NCBI GenBank assembly: GCA_021824175.1
Contig: JAKALP010000010.1
Span: forward strand, 124,001-188,000
Direction of reading: 5' to 3'
DNA length: 64,000 nucleotides
From: Deltaproteobacteria bacterium
Lineage (GTDB): Bacteria; Desulfobacterota; Desulfobacteria; Desulfobacterales; Desulfosarcinaceae
The position numbers and the translations under genes are program-made. The notes beneath the pieces were generated by a model. It made no database searches. It had not been told where the DNA came from and saw only the letters and a list, made by a program, of their open reading frames with translations. Shown here piece by piece: positions 8,902 to 18,622 of the stretch. The first letter of the stretch is position 1. Each line of letters starts with the position of its first letter.

Positions 8902-9732
8902 TTAATCCCTAAAAACCAGTTTTCCACCATACCAACCGGCAAGGCCGGCGGTTCCCAGGTTAGCGATGTTGAGGAGGAAAAATAGCAAGTTTGAAAAAAT
9001 GCTGTTGCTATAAACGTCGGGCGTAACGATCCACCAGATCGACAGCAAAAGCGACAGAAGGGTAACGATCGAGCCGCATATCATTTTAACTTTAAACACC
9101 TTGGTCATGCGGCCGTTGAAACGATTGATCCAGTCGATGAGCCCGGTGGCTAAAACAATGGGCATGGCCAGGGTTACAATGTAGGTGTTAAAGCGCGCGG
9201 CCGTCGCAAAACCTTCGGACCCGAATAGGATGGCCAAAACGGTGAAAAGCACTGACACAGGTAAAAGTCCGTTGGGGATATGAACGGCGATGGGATGGCC
9301 GTGAAACTTGGTCACTTGCTTGAGAAGGTCAGCGTAAGGTGAGACCTGGAAAAGACGGCGAACCCGTTCAACTGCAGGGGATTCAGATCTATCCTCTGCC
9401 TGGCGTTGGTCTGGCGCGGACGATGGGGTAAATGGAGAATCGGAAAGGGTAGCCGAGCTGGCCGCTGCCTGGACTGGTTCAAATAGGCTCTTATCGGCAC
9501 CACAAACAGGGCATTTGTCCGGAGGGGCGTCACCAGTGTGAACATAGCCGCAAACCGTGCAACGCCACTGGGTGATACCACCGGCGGAAGGGACCTTTTC
9601 TTGTGGCCGAGCCTCGTCATCGGCGGATAGCAGTTGAAAAAGACTCTTGTCGGCGCCACAGACTGGACATTTGTCCGGTGGTTCTTCCCCCGTGTGGATG
9701 TAGCCACATACAGTACATTTCCATTGTTTCAT
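8902..9732 (-). CDS. Membrane protein with two rubredoxin-like domains and a DUF2231 domain
   Basis: Two nearly identical small iron-binding modules (CTVCGYIHTGEEPPDKCPVCG near residue 5, CTVCGYVHTGDAPPDKCPVCG near residue 59) resemble the rubredoxin-like domain of rubrerythrin. A flexible linker follows, then a DUF2231 membrane domain with about four transmembrane helices. The layout suggests an electron-carrying protein tethered to the inner membrane. The start chosen is the ATG behind GAGGGGT, 15 codons inside the longest open frame, because it begins directly at the first metal-binding module. Redox partners are not evident nearby. Confidence 0.85.
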   Translation of the reverse strand: MKQWKCTVCGYIHTGEEPPDKCPVCGADKSLFQLLSADDEARPQEKVPSAGGITQWRCTVCGYVHTGDAPPDKCPVCGADKSLFEPVQAAASSATLSDSPFTPSSAPDQRQAEDRSESPAVERVRRLFQVSPYADLLKQVTKFHGHPIAVHIPNGLLPVSVLFTVLAILFGSEGFATAARFNTYIVTLAMPIVLATGLIDWINRFNGRMTKVFKVKMICGSIVTLLSLLLSIWWIVTPDVYSNSIFSNLLFFLLNIANLGTAGLAGWYGGKLVFRD

Positions 9733-10046
9733 AATGACCCCTCGCGGTATCAGATTGAATTGAACTCCAAGCATCAAGCCTGTTGCGAAGCATGGATAGA
9801 AAAGAGGTATAAGCGGCAGGCGCCAAAGGCTGATCGATGCTCGTTGGGTTAGTATCAGAACATCACCTGGAGTTCAATTTTAATATGGATAGCCAGGCTA
9901 TTGAGGCCGGCCCGGATGACCTGGCAAAAACACAACACCGCTTGTGAGTTGACATCTACCAGACCTGCCCGTATGTTGGCCCAGTTTTGTGGGGATTTTT
10001 AAGGTTGTTAAGAACGCCATATTCTTGGGAGAAAAGGTGGTTTTGT
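9733..10046. promoter_or_regulatory. Divergent intergenic region with an 11-bp inverted repeat
   Basis: This 314-base region separates the leftward rubredoxin-like gene from the rightward pepD and must hold both promoters. ATTGAACTCCA at 9759-9769 is repeated as TGGAGTTCAAT at 9868-9878, a possible pair of regulator half-sites. No additional gene is convincing. Confidence 0.4.
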
Positions 10047-11513
10047 ATGGGTCCAGAGATTGCCAGGGTGCTTGAGTATTTTGAACGAATCAGCGCCATT
10101 CCCCGTTGTTCCAGAAACGAGGGGCGTATCGGTCAATGGTTACGAGAGTGGGCCCTTGGAATTGGCTATGAAGTGAGCGGCGATCCAGCCGGAAATTTGG
10201 TGGTGCGAGTGCCGGCTTCGCCAGGCGTTGCGCAGGCCCCCACGGTGGTGATTCAAGGTCATATGGATATGGTGTGTGAAAAAACTCCGGATTCACCGCA
10301 TGATTTTCACCGCGATCCGATTCGTTGTATTCAGGATGGGGAGTGGTTGCGGGCGGACCGCACGACTCTGGGGGCAGACAACGGAATTGCCATTGCATAC
10401 GCAATGGCCCTGGTGGAAGATCGTTCCCTGGCCCATCCTCCACTTGAGTTGCTGTTTACGGTGGATGAGGAGACAGGACTCAATGGCGTGAAAAAATTGG
10501 CGCCTGGATTATTAACCGGTCGCATGATGATCAACCTCGATTCTGAGGATGAAGGGGTATTTACAATTGGATGCGCCGGGGGGCGCGAAACCAATCTTGG
10601 ACTGAGGGCTGCAAAAGAGAGCCTGCCATCGGACTGGAAAATCTTTAAGCTCGTCGTTGGCGGCTTGCGCGGCGGCCATTCGGGTATTGATATTGATAAA
10701 CAGAGGGGCAACGCCATTCAGTTGCTGGCTCGAACTTTGGCCCGGATTGAGTCGGAAACAGCGTGTCGGATCATGAGCATCAAGGGGGGAACCCGCCATA
10801 ATGCGATCGCCCGCGATGCCGAAGCCATCATTGCTTTAGGGGGCGCCGTCGAAGACTCGCTTAAAATGTTGGCTATTGAAATGGAGCAACGCTTTAAAAC
10901 CGAGTACAAGGTCACCGAGACCGGCTTATCTGTTAGCGTGCAGGCCTGCAATCCTGCGCAAGCTTGGTCCTTTACTTCCACGGACTCCCAGCGTTTGATC
11001 CGGCTATTGCTGGCGTTGCCCCACGGTGTCGCGGGTATGTCGCCTACGCTGGCTCACATGGTGGAGACTTCCAATAACTTGGCAAAGGTGACCTCCAGCG
11101 AAGATCACATCGCAATACTATGCAGCCAGCGCAGCGCTCTAGTTTCCCGGCTTGAGGAAATTACGGCTAAGGTGCATGCCGTGGCGACATTGGCCGGCGC
11201 TACCGTAGGCGAAGAAAATCAATACCCGCCCTGGCCCCCGAATCCAGACGCATTTCTACTCTCCCAATCCCAGGCGACCTATGAACGCCTATTTGGCAAA
11301 GCGCCACTGATTCAGGTCATCCATGCCGGATTGGAGTGCGCCATTATTGGGGATCGATATCCTGGAATGCAAATGATCTCTTTTGGCCCCACGATCCAGA
11401 GCCCGCATTCCCCCAGCGAACGTCTCCATATTCCATCCGTAGAGAAAGTCTGGCGGTTCCTGGCGGCTTTATTAAGGGATCTATGTTCCCATCGCGAGGC
11501 ACCAAGCACGTAG
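10047..11513 (+). CDS. pepD: Aminoacyl-histidine dipeptidase / cytosol non-specific dipeptidase (M20)
   Basis: This is a zinc-dependent dipeptidase of family M20C that hydrolyses X-His and other dipeptides in the cytoplasm. The 488-residue length is normal for PepD. Metal-ligand motifs are visible in order: QGHMDMVCEK (His and Asp), GADNGIA (bridging Asp), DEETGLNG (catalytic Glu), NLDSEDEG and the C-terminal SPHSPSERLHI. The lid domain carries LRGGHSGIDI. The start is the ATG behind AAAAGG; a 20-codon upstream extension is judged unlikely. It is monocistronic as far as can be seen. Confidence 0.93.
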   Translation: MGPEIARVLEYFERISAIPRCSRNEGRIGQWLREWALGIGYEVSGDPAGNLVVRVPASPGVAQAPTVVIQGHMDMVCEKTPDSPHDFHRDPIRCIQDGEWLRADRTTLGADNGIAIAYAMALVEDRSLAHPPLELLFTVDEETGLNGVKKLAPGLLTGRMMINLDSEDEGVFTIGCAGGRETNLGLRAAKESLPSDWKIFKLVVGGLRGGHSGIDIDKQRGNAIQLLARTLARIESETACRIMSIKGGTRHNAIARDAEAIIALGGAVEDSLKMLAIEMEQRFKTEYKVTETGLSVSVQACNPAQAWSFTSTDSQRLIRLLLALPHGVAGMSPTLAHMVETSNNLAKVTSSEDHIAILCSQRSALVSRLEEITAKVHAVATLAGATVGEENQYPPWPPNPDAFLLSQSQATYERLFGKAPLIQVIHAGLECAIIGDRYPGMQMISFGPTIQSPHSPSERLHIPSVEKVWRFLAALLRDLCSHREAPST

Positions 11514-11581
11514 GATAGACCCAAAGAGCACGCAGGAGATGCCATGAACCGCCGGCATCCGCCTCTCAATTATGAGTTTGT

Positions 11582-12178
11582 CTACTGCTTGGCGACGGTC
11601 TTCTCTCTGATCAGGTAGAAGAAAAAAGTAATGTTGCCCTTCATTTCTCCCAGGCCCAGCAGTGTGTTGTCATCGATTTTACGGAAGTAATCCATGATGG
11701 GTTTGTTATCATAGATCAAGCTGGCGGAGACTTTGTCGCGAAATTTTACTTCACGCAGCTGGGCCATACCCCACTTATCAAAGGAGTAAATGGTGCCGTC
11801 GGGCTTGCGGGCCAGCAGGGGCTCGGCGTTGTTGGCTGAGTTGAAGCGTTTGCCGTACCAGTTGATGGGGTCCGGCGATTGGCCGGCATCGAATTTACCC
11901 CCCTTCCAAGTACCGAGCATGAAATCAATATTCACGGGGTCGAGCTGATCATAAAGCGGCATAATCTCTGCCGTGGTGTAGGCCTGCCCACTTTGGATCA
12001 TGGCCAGCAAACGGGCGGAAGCTTGAACTTTAGCGCATTCGGTAGCAGGACGGACATTCCGGTTTTCAACGGGTTGGTCTTCGGTTGGTTGAGAAGGGGA
12101 TGGGCCAATCGTAGCGCAACTGAGCACGAAGCAAAAAATGGCAAGTCCGGTCACAAGGTTGAGATGTCTGGCTTTCAT
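11582..12178 (-). CDS. Lipoprotein with GXWXG and DUF4334 domains
   Basis: A signal peptide with lipobox FVLSC (Cys about residue 21) predicts a lipid-anchored periplasmic protein. The mature part holds a GXWXG motif (MLGTWKGG) followed by WYGKRF, and a DUF4334 pattern near the end (PIMDYFRKIDDNTLLGLGEM). These domains usually occur together in soluble proteins of unknown function. A lipoprotein form is less usual. It is a single gene between convergent and divergent neighbours. Confidence 0.8.
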   Translation of the reverse strand: MKARHLNLVTGLAIFCFVLSCATIGPSPSQPTEDQPVENRNVRPATECAKVQASARLLAMIQSGQAYTTAEIMPLYDQLDPVNIDFMLGTWKGGKFDAGQSPDPINWYGKRFNSANNAEPLLARKPDGTIYSFDKWGMAQLREVKFRDKVSASLIYDNKPIMDYFRKIDDNTLLGLGEMKGNITFFFYLIREKTVAKQ

Positions 12179-12464
12179 TCGGTGATTCCTTTGCTTGGGA
12201 GAAATATGGTCGATAAAAGTTGACCTGTTTATGGATAGATGAAAGGGCAGAAGAGATCAAAACCATCTAGCTCGTGCCCGATCCATGGCACTAAGCAACA
12301 TGTATGCCCAAATCCATTGGTTGCATTTTTGTAATAATTACAGGGTAATAGAAAATTTGGCGGCTAAAAGAACCACTATTCGCTGTGTCTTGGCACACGG
12401 GTGTGTCGCGAAAGGCGCTATACCTGGCACGCCATTGTAGACAGCACGGGAGATTATCAGGAAT
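12179..12464. other. Gene-free spacer
   Basis: About 285 bases lie between the DUF4334 lipoprotein start and the end of the histidine kinase gene. The part near 12300-12380 is AT-rich and would hold the lipoprotein promoter. I see no gene or strong hairpin. Confidence 0.5.
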
Positions 12465-15400
12465 CTAAAATAGGGCTCGGGATTCTGGGTTTACCCCAAG
12501 GCTTTGGTGCGTATCTTTTCCGTCGTGACGGCTGGCCACGTTCGGAACCTCTTCCGCTGAGACCCGACCGAGTGATTTACGGATTTCAGCGTCCAGTTCT
12601 TTGACGACCAAGGGTTTCATGACAAAGCCCTTGATGCCGGCGGCGGAATTCTGCGGGGGAAGCTCCTCGCTGTAACAGGTGCACAGGAGGATGGGCAATT
12701 GGGGCAAAGCCTCATACAAGCGGGCAGCCATGGACACGCCGGACAAGCCGGGCATACTCATGTCGGCAATGACCAAATTCACTTTGTCGGGATTATTTAA
12801 AGTATACGCCAACGCCTTCTGGGCATCGGTGAAGCCATCGGCGCGGTAGCCCAAAGTTTTAAGCATTTGGATGCCCATCTCCACCAAATGGGGTTCATCA
12901 TCGACAAACACGAGCGTGACGCCGTCAGCGGCCGGAGATGGGCGGTTTGGTAGGGGCTCTAATTGACGTTGCTCGTTTACGGCCGGCAGATAAACATCAA
13001 ATTGACTGCCGTGGGGCGATGACTTCACGGCAATGGCGCCCTTGAGTTTGCTGACAATCCCGTGCACCACAGACAAGCCCAAGCCGGCGCCTTCATTTTT
13101 ATCTTTGGTGCTGAAAAAGGGATCAAAGATACGATCCATGATTTGGGGCGGGATACCGGGCCCTGTATCCGCGATGCTGATGCAGACAAATGTTCCTGCG
13201 CGCACACCCGGATAGCGATCGGTAAAGGCTTTGTCCAGATGGGTATCTTTATCGGATATGGTAAGACACCCACCGCATTTCTTCATGGCATAACCAGCAT
13301 TGGTGCCGAGGTTGGAGACGATCTGGTGAATTTGAGCCGGATTGGCCTTCACCTTGGCGGTCGAGTTGTGATGCGTTCGGATGTCGATGCTGCGAGGCAG
13401 GCTATCCCGGATCAGTTTGGCCGTCTCTTTGAGAATCGGTCTAACGTTAAGGGGGTGGCTTTCCAACTCATTCTGGCGGCTGAAAGCCATAATCTGTTGA
13501 ACGAGTTCTTTGGCGCGACCGGCCGATTTCAGTACATGTTTCAGTCGACCGGCGGTAGTAGTGGTTTCGGGCAATTCGCTGAGAGCGATTTCCGTGTATC
13601 CCATAACTGAGGCCAGAATGTTGTTAAAGTCGTGGGCGATGCCGCCGGCCAATGTGCCGATGGCTTCCATTTTCTGGGCCTGACGCAGATCCTTTTCCAA
13701 TAAAACCCGCTTGGTGTCATCAAACACATAGCCGCGGACCTCGCGCAGCGCATGGTCCTGATCAAATATGCCGATAAGATTGGCGATACCATAGAATGGT
13801 TGCCCATCGTGGCGATGAAACTCCAGCTCGATGCCTTCCAGACGATCTTCGGTCTGAAGCCGGTCCATCAACTCGGAGTGATCCTCGATAGTAAGGAAAC
13901 TGCTTCCCGGCAAAGATGATTTGACTTCTTCAACGCTGTTATAGCCGAACATCTTGGCCAGAGCCGGATTGCAGTCAAGAATCTGGCCGTCATTGGACAT
14001 AAGAAAATCACCCGTGAGGTCATCCTCAAAGAACTGACGATAACATGCTTCACTGGCGCGCAATTCAGCTTCAACTATTTTAAGCCTGCTGATGTCGATG
14101 AAACTTTCGATGAGATAATTTCGGCCCCGACGCTGGATATGCGCCACACTTTTCAAAATAGGCAAAATGGAACCATCGGCGCGTAACAACCGGCGCTCGG
14201 ATAAATCCAGGGTGGCACCGTGATCGGTTACCGGACAATTGCCGACATCGTTGGGGCACACCAGCCGGTGACAGAGCTTGCCCACCACGGCCTCCCGAGG
14301 ACCATCGAAAATCGTCAAGCCAGCGGCATTAATGTCCACTACATGATGATCAGCGGCATCAACCACCATCACTCCGCAATGGATGGAATCCAGCAGATGG
14401 CGAAGATACTTTTCATTGTCGGCCCTTTCGTTCTGGTGTTGCTGGCGTGCGTCCAGCAAAGTGTCAATGGTCTGGGCCAATTGGCCGATTTCGTCGGTGG
14501 ACTGGATGCCTATCCTTTCAAAGTGGTCCGGGGAGTGGGCGATGGAGCTGACTTTGTAGGACAACTCCTCCAACCGGTTAATTATGAGCCGGTCCAGCAA
14601 AAAGAGGAGCAATGCGATAAACGCCAAGCCAAAACCAAACAGCATCAAGGCATTTTGACGCCAAGTTGTAAGGCCATAGTGGAAAATGTCACGGTCTCGC
14701 ACAATTTTGAGGAGCAGGGTGGGCCTATTGAACAGGTCGGGCAACACAGCATATCCGGCAATGGTTTGGCGGTCTATGGCACTCGCATAGATCGCCAGGC
14801 CTTGGGATTCCTGGCCGGAGGTCTCTTGGGGGGCCGCTGGTTTTTGGCTCGGCTCTATCCGGGTGATTTCAATTTGGGTATTGGTGTGTTTAGAAAGCTT
14901 TTGGACCTCCAAGGTATCAAACATTCGGCCCAGGACCAGGGTGCCATGGATCGGGCCCTTAAACTCGCTGGTGACGATGGGGCGACCGGCCACCAGGAAA
15001 GGGCTGTCAGGGGTCATTACAATGCCGGACCAGTGGCTGTTTTCGCTTTGATTGGATAACAACCGGGAGTGACCCTCAATGGCTGCCACCAGTGGCTCGT
15101 AAGAGATTGTGGTTTGTGAGGGATCGAGGGCAAAGAATTTGCTGAAAACCAAGAGGTGGTCTTGATTAAAAAAAAGCATGAAATTGAGGCGCAGATTGGC
15201 AAACGTGGTGTCCGGCAGATTGTTTTCCACAAACGCCGGGTTAAGATCCACCACGAACCGATACGCATCATCCCACGGAGCCCAGTCTCCGGCAATGGCC
15301 TCCAAGTGGGCCAGCGTATCCTCTATTTCATTGTGGATGCGTTCGACGTGGGTTTGCGTTTTTTTCAACTCCAACTGGGCAAACCGCCCAGCGACCAGAT

Positions 15401-15515
15401 GATAGGAAGCGCCGGCCAACACCGCCACCAGTGCCAAAATGACGCCACCCACAATGGAGAGGATTTTTATGCGAATGCTCACAGGGCCTGATTTCCTCAT
15501 ATTATCCACGGCCAT
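12465..15515 (-). CDS. Hybrid sensor histidine kinase (CHASE4-HAMP-PAS-PAS-HisKA-HATPase-REC)
   Basis: This 1016-residue inner-membrane sensor begins with a transmembrane helix, then a periplasmic CHASE4-like domain (DWAPWDDAY, GRPIV). A second helix, HAMP (about 325-375) and two PAS domains (about 385-620) follow. The HisKA box is GGIAHDFNNILASVMGY, and an HATPase_c domain has NLGTNAGYA and DTGPGIPP. A C-terminal receiver has the FVDDEP acidic pair and the phospho-acceptor IADMSMPG. No separate response regulator is adjacent, so the receiver may relay to an unlinked partner. An ATG five codons in (MRKSG) is an alternative start. Confidence 0.92.
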   Translation of the reverse strand: MAVDNMRKSGPVSIRIKILSIVGGVILALVAVLAGASYHLVAGRFAQLELKKTQTHVERIHNEIEDTLAHLEAIAGDWAPWDDAYRFVVDLNPAFVENNLPDTTFANLRLNFMLFFNQDHLLVFSKFFALDPSQTTISYEPLVAAIEGHSRLLSNQSENSHWSGIVMTPDSPFLVAGRPIVTSEFKGPIHGTLVLGRMFDTLEVQKLSKHTNTQIEITRIEPSQKPAAPQETSGQESQGLAIYASAIDRQTIAGYAVLPDLFNRPTLLLKIVRDRDIFHYGLTTWRQNALMLFGFGLAFIALLLFLLDRLIINRLEELSYKVSSIAHSPDHFERIGIQSTDEIGQLAQTIDTLLDARQQHQNERADNEKYLRHLLDSIHCGVMVVDAADHHVVDINAAGLTIFDGPREAVVGKLCHRLVCPNDVGNCPVTDHGATLDLSERRLLRADGSILPILKSVAHIQRRGRNYLIESFIDISRLKIVEAELRASEACYRQFFEDDLTGDFLMSNDGQILDCNPALAKMFGYNSVEEVKSSLPGSSFLTIEDHSELMDRLQTEDRLEGIELEFHRHDGQPFYGIANLIGIFDQDHALREVRGYVFDDTKRVLLEKDLRQAQKMEAIGTLAGGIAHDFNNILASVMGYTEIALSELPETTTTAGRLKHVLKSAGRAKELVQQIMAFSRQNELESHPLNVRPILKETAKLIRDSLPRSIDIRTHHNSTAKVKANPAQIHQIVSNLGTNAGYAMKKCGGCLTISDKDTHLDKAFTDRYPGVRAGTFVCISIADTGPGIPPQIMDRIFDPFFSTKDKNEGAGLGLSVVHGIVSKLKGAIAVKSSPHGSQFDVYLPAVNEQRQLEPLPNRPSPAADGVTLVFVDDEPHLVEMGIQMLKTLGYRADGFTDAQKALAYTLNNPDKVNLVIADMSMPGLSGVSMAARLYEALPQLPILLCTCYSEELPPQNSAAGIKGFVMKPLVVKELDAEIRKSLGRVSAEEVPNVASRHDGKDTHQSLGVNPESRALF

Positions 15516-15670
15516 GCCGCAGCCGGAGTTGCGACTGATAAATTAATATCGGCGTTGTGGATAAAAGCTTGAATGGCAAGCCGAGCCTAAGTGTTTGCGG
15601 GCTTTGCTTGAGGATTAGGCCTGAACCGTACCCAGAAACGGGCCGTTCTCTATTGGCGCCGGGGGAAGGA

Positions 15671-18274
15671 TTAGGTCATATCAGATTCCGGCTGCAATCG
15701 GCTGTGGCGCACCCATTTGGCGGAAAGTTTAGGAAATCCGCTGATTATGGATAGCAGAATGGTAGCTGCATAGGGTGATGACTGCACCAGCAAAACGAGG
15801 ATCCAGAGGTGCAGGTCAAGGGAGATGCTGGGCTGACGGAGGAAAACCCCGACGATGGCTCCCAGAAATGCGAGCAGTATGAGCACTTCTTGGTAGGCAT
15901 TGGCCAGGGCCCGAACCAATGCCAGTTTGGTGGCCAATTTGGGGGTGCGGTAAAAGGGTTTGTTGCGCGTAAAAAAACCCGTGACCATCGCCTTGGCAAT
16001 GGTATGGGAAAGGGCAAAACCGGCGATGGCCGCCGACAGAGTTTGGGCCACGGTGGCTTGGATGCGCATGCGGTATAAAAAAATGAGCTTACCCACCTTG
16101 AAGGTGAAGAGGCTCAGAGGCAAAAGCGACAGGGCGATCAGTGGTGGGTCAACCTTTTTAGGCCAAAGGATCATACCCAAGGACCATGCCAGGGCTCCGA
16201 AGTTAAAGGCCAGATTGATGCCGTCGGAGATCCAGGGCAACCAGCCGGCCATGAAGTGGTAGCGCTGGCCCAGGGTCAACCGATTGGATTTGCGGCCAAG
16301 CAAAAACACGGCGTGACGCCGCAAGATTTGAACGGCGCCATAAGCCCAGCGGAAGCGCTGTTTCTGGAAGTCGCTAAATGTGTCAGGCATCAGGCCTTGG
16401 CCGTAACTTTTGGGAATGTATATCGCGTCGTAGGATAGCTCGAAGATGCGCAGGCCCAGTTCAGCATCTTCCGTAATGCACCACTCCGCCCAACCGCCGA
16501 CCTCTTTAAGCACACTGTGCCGGACCATGGTCATGGTGCCGTGCTGGATAATGGCATTGCGTTCGTTGCGAGTCACCATACCGATGAAGAAGAAGCCCTG
16601 ATATTCGGAAAAACAGATGGCCTTGAAGGCATTGGCTTGATCATCGCGATAATCCTGGGGCGCTTGGACCAGGGCAATGCGGGCATTGGAGAACTGCGGC
16701 GCCAAATCTTTGAGCCAGTTGGGGTTAACGGTGTAGTCGCTGTCAATGACCGCGACGATTTCAGCTTGGGGGGCGGTGAGGCGCAAAGCATAGTTCAGGG
16801 CGCCGGCTTTGAATCCGATCAGGGGGTCCACATGGTAGAACCGGAAGCGTTCGCCCAGCTTTTGACAGTGCCGTTCAACGGGTTGCCAGACGTTCGGGTC
16901 TTTGGTGTTGTTGTCGATGACCAGCACCTCAAAGCGCGGATAATCCAGGGCGGCCAGTGCGTTGAGGGTTTCAATCATCATATCTGGCGGTTCGTTATAG
17001 GCCGGCACATGGACCGAGACAAAGGGCAGTTGATCTTCAGGCAGATAAAGGGGATGGAAGGCGCGCCGCCGGCGGTAGACCCATTGGGTTTCCGCCCATT
17101 CATGGGCCTCGGTCAGCAACACCATGATCACTCCGATCATGCCGATGAACATGGTGATGCCCACCACAATGGTGGAGATGGTCAAGTATTGGTGAATATA
17201 GTCATAGACGATCAGAACCGCGGCGGTGGCCGCGAAATAGGTCACCACCGCCAGAAAACTGCGGCCGCGGCTACGCAGGGTGTGGCTGTCGCGGAGCATG
17301 AGCGTGAACATGACCGCGGCCACGACCACTGAGATAATCGCTAATACACGCCAGTTGGGGATGGCCACGATGGGCGCCGAGAATGGAAATTTGGGATGGC
17401 GTTCTACATCATAAACCCCCCAGTAGGCCCCGACCGCTCCTTCGGTGACACGTTTCCAGGGTTGATCAAAAGCCTCCATCACATAGTAGGTGTATTTTTC
17501 TTTTTCCGCGCGCGCCAGAAACCGTCGCAAAAAGACGGCTTCGTTGGCCATGCTGGCCACCGCGCCTTGACGGGTACGGCCATTGCTGGGCCAACCCACT
17601 TCGGCAATGACAATGGGTTTGTTGGGAAATCGGGCTTTAAGCTCGTCAATGCGTTTGACAATATAGTCTACGGCCTGGTCCACATCGACGCCCTCCCAAT
17701 AGGGCAACATGTGAACAGCCAGAAAATCCACATGGGCGGCCAATTCGGGATGTTTGAGCCACACATGCCATGGTTCCGCCGTGCTCACCGGCACGGGAAT
17801 GGCCTGGCGCACACGGTCCAGGTAAGCACACAGTTGCGCGATGGTAACCTCTTCGCGCAGCGCGGATTCGTTCCCCACGATGGCGCGCACCACATTGGCA
17901 TTGGCCCTGGCAATTTCGATCATCTTTTGGATTTCGGTTTCATTGCGTTCCAGGTCCCCGCTCATCCAGGCGCCCAAGGTCACGTTAAGTCCGTGCTTTT
18001 TGGCCAGAGCCGGGATACTGGCGATGGTGCCTTCAACGGTATAGGTTCGAATGGCATGGGTTTTCCCGGAGAGAAGGGCGAGATCTTCGTTAATTTGAGC
18101 TTCACTGGGGTAATTGCCGGTGGTCGGGTCCTGCCCGTCTCGCATGGGCTGGAAGGAGAAACCTTGGATGCGGGAAGGCCAGGGGGGTTCCTGCTCCGGC
18201 CGGTTCATATAACCCCATATGCAGAAGGACAGCACGGCAAGTGCTAAGCCGATGATGATATTCGCGCGCCTCAT
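15671..18274 (-). CDS. GH17-GT2 fusion beta-glucan synthase (NdvB type)
   Basis: This 867-residue membrane enzyme fuses a periplasmic GH17-like domain to a processive GT2 synthase. The GH17 part (about 35-310) contains the acid/base Glu in AIVGNES and the nucleophile Glu in VIAEVGWPSNGR. After several membrane helices, the GT2 part has VPAYNEPP, the DxD-type VIDSDY, the catalytic TEDAELG and QKQRFRWAYGA (QxxRW). More helices follow to the C-terminus. The same arrangement occurs in NdvB of Pseudomonas, which makes beta-1,3-linked glucans for periplasmic or biofilm use. Product linkage here is inferred only from that similarity. Confidence 0.85.
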   Translation of the reverse strand: MRRANIIIGLALAVLSFCIWGYMNRPEQEPPWPSRIQGFSFQPMRDGQDPTTGNYPSEAQINEDLALLSGKTHAIRTYTVEGTIASIPALAKKHGLNVTLGAWMSGDLERNETEIQKMIEIARANANVVRAIVGNESALREEVTIAQLCAYLDRVRQAIPVPVSTAEPWHVWLKHPELAAHVDFLAVHMLPYWEGVDVDQAVDYIVKRIDELKARFPNKPIVIAEVGWPSNGRTRQGAVASMANEAVFLRRFLARAEKEKYTYYVMEAFDQPWKRVTEGAVGAYWGVYDVERHPKFPFSAPIVAIPNWRVLAIISVVVAAVMFTLMLRDSHTLRSRGRSFLAVVTYFAATAAVLIVYDYIHQYLTISTIVVGITMFIGMIGVIMVLLTEAHEWAETQWVYRRRRAFHPLYLPEDQLPFVSVHVPAYNEPPDMMIETLNALAALDYPRFEVLVIDNNTKDPNVWQPVERHCQKLGERFRFYHVDPLIGFKAGALNYALRLTAPQAEIVAVIDSDYTVNPNWLKDLAPQFSNARIALVQAPQDYRDDQANAFKAICFSEYQGFFFIGMVTRNERNAIIQHGTMTMVRHSVLKEVGGWAEWCITEDAELGLRIFELSYDAIYIPKSYGQGLMPDTFSDFQKQRFRWAYGAVQILRRHAVFLLGRKSNRLTLGQRYHFMAGWLPWISDGINLAFNFGALAWSLGMILWPKKVDPPLIALSLLPLSLFTFKVGKLIFLYRMRIQATVAQTLSAAIAGFALSHTIAKAMVTGFFTRNKPFYRTPKLATKLALVRALANAYQEVLILLAFLGAIVGVFLRQPSISLDLHLWILVLLVQSSPYAATILLSIISGFPKLSAKWVRHSRLQPESDMT

Positions 18275-18622
18275 AAGCGTCCTAAGTTGTTTTTATCAGC
18301 AACACAGATGGTCAGTGTAAAGAATTGGTAATCGGTTGGCTGGATCAATTGTGTGGGTTATTGCCATGACTTTGTTCAGTTATCCGCGCTTTTGGCGCGA
18401 CTGCTCCCAATAACAGTCTAACAAACGGATATCCTTATAGATCGGAAAGTTTATAAAAACAAGAGGCAAGCGGGTGATGGTAGGCCCAGGTTGGGGCCTG
18501 CGTTAATCCCGCTCGCCTTGGTTTGCCGTACAATCGGCGCTTGGTAGTTGGACCATTACAGCAACTTCAAACACTCGGTATAAAATGAGGCTGTACGCTT
18601 GACCATATATATGTGGATAAGC
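18275..18622. other. Intergenic region with a GC-rich hairpin
   Basis: The 348 bases upstream of the glucan synthase hold no gene. A nested hairpin at 18464-18519 has the inner stem AGGCCC/GGGCCT (18482-18487 with 18494-18499) and an outer AAGCGGG/CCCGCT-type stem. It is placed to act as a terminator for the leftward outer-membrane gene that ends at 18623. Confidence 0.4.

Noticed and set aside
14220-15059. Long rightward open frame (279 codons) inside the hybrid histidine kinase gene
   Set aside because: It is the reverse strand of a clear multi-domain kinase; GC-rich genes here leave long antisense frames open.
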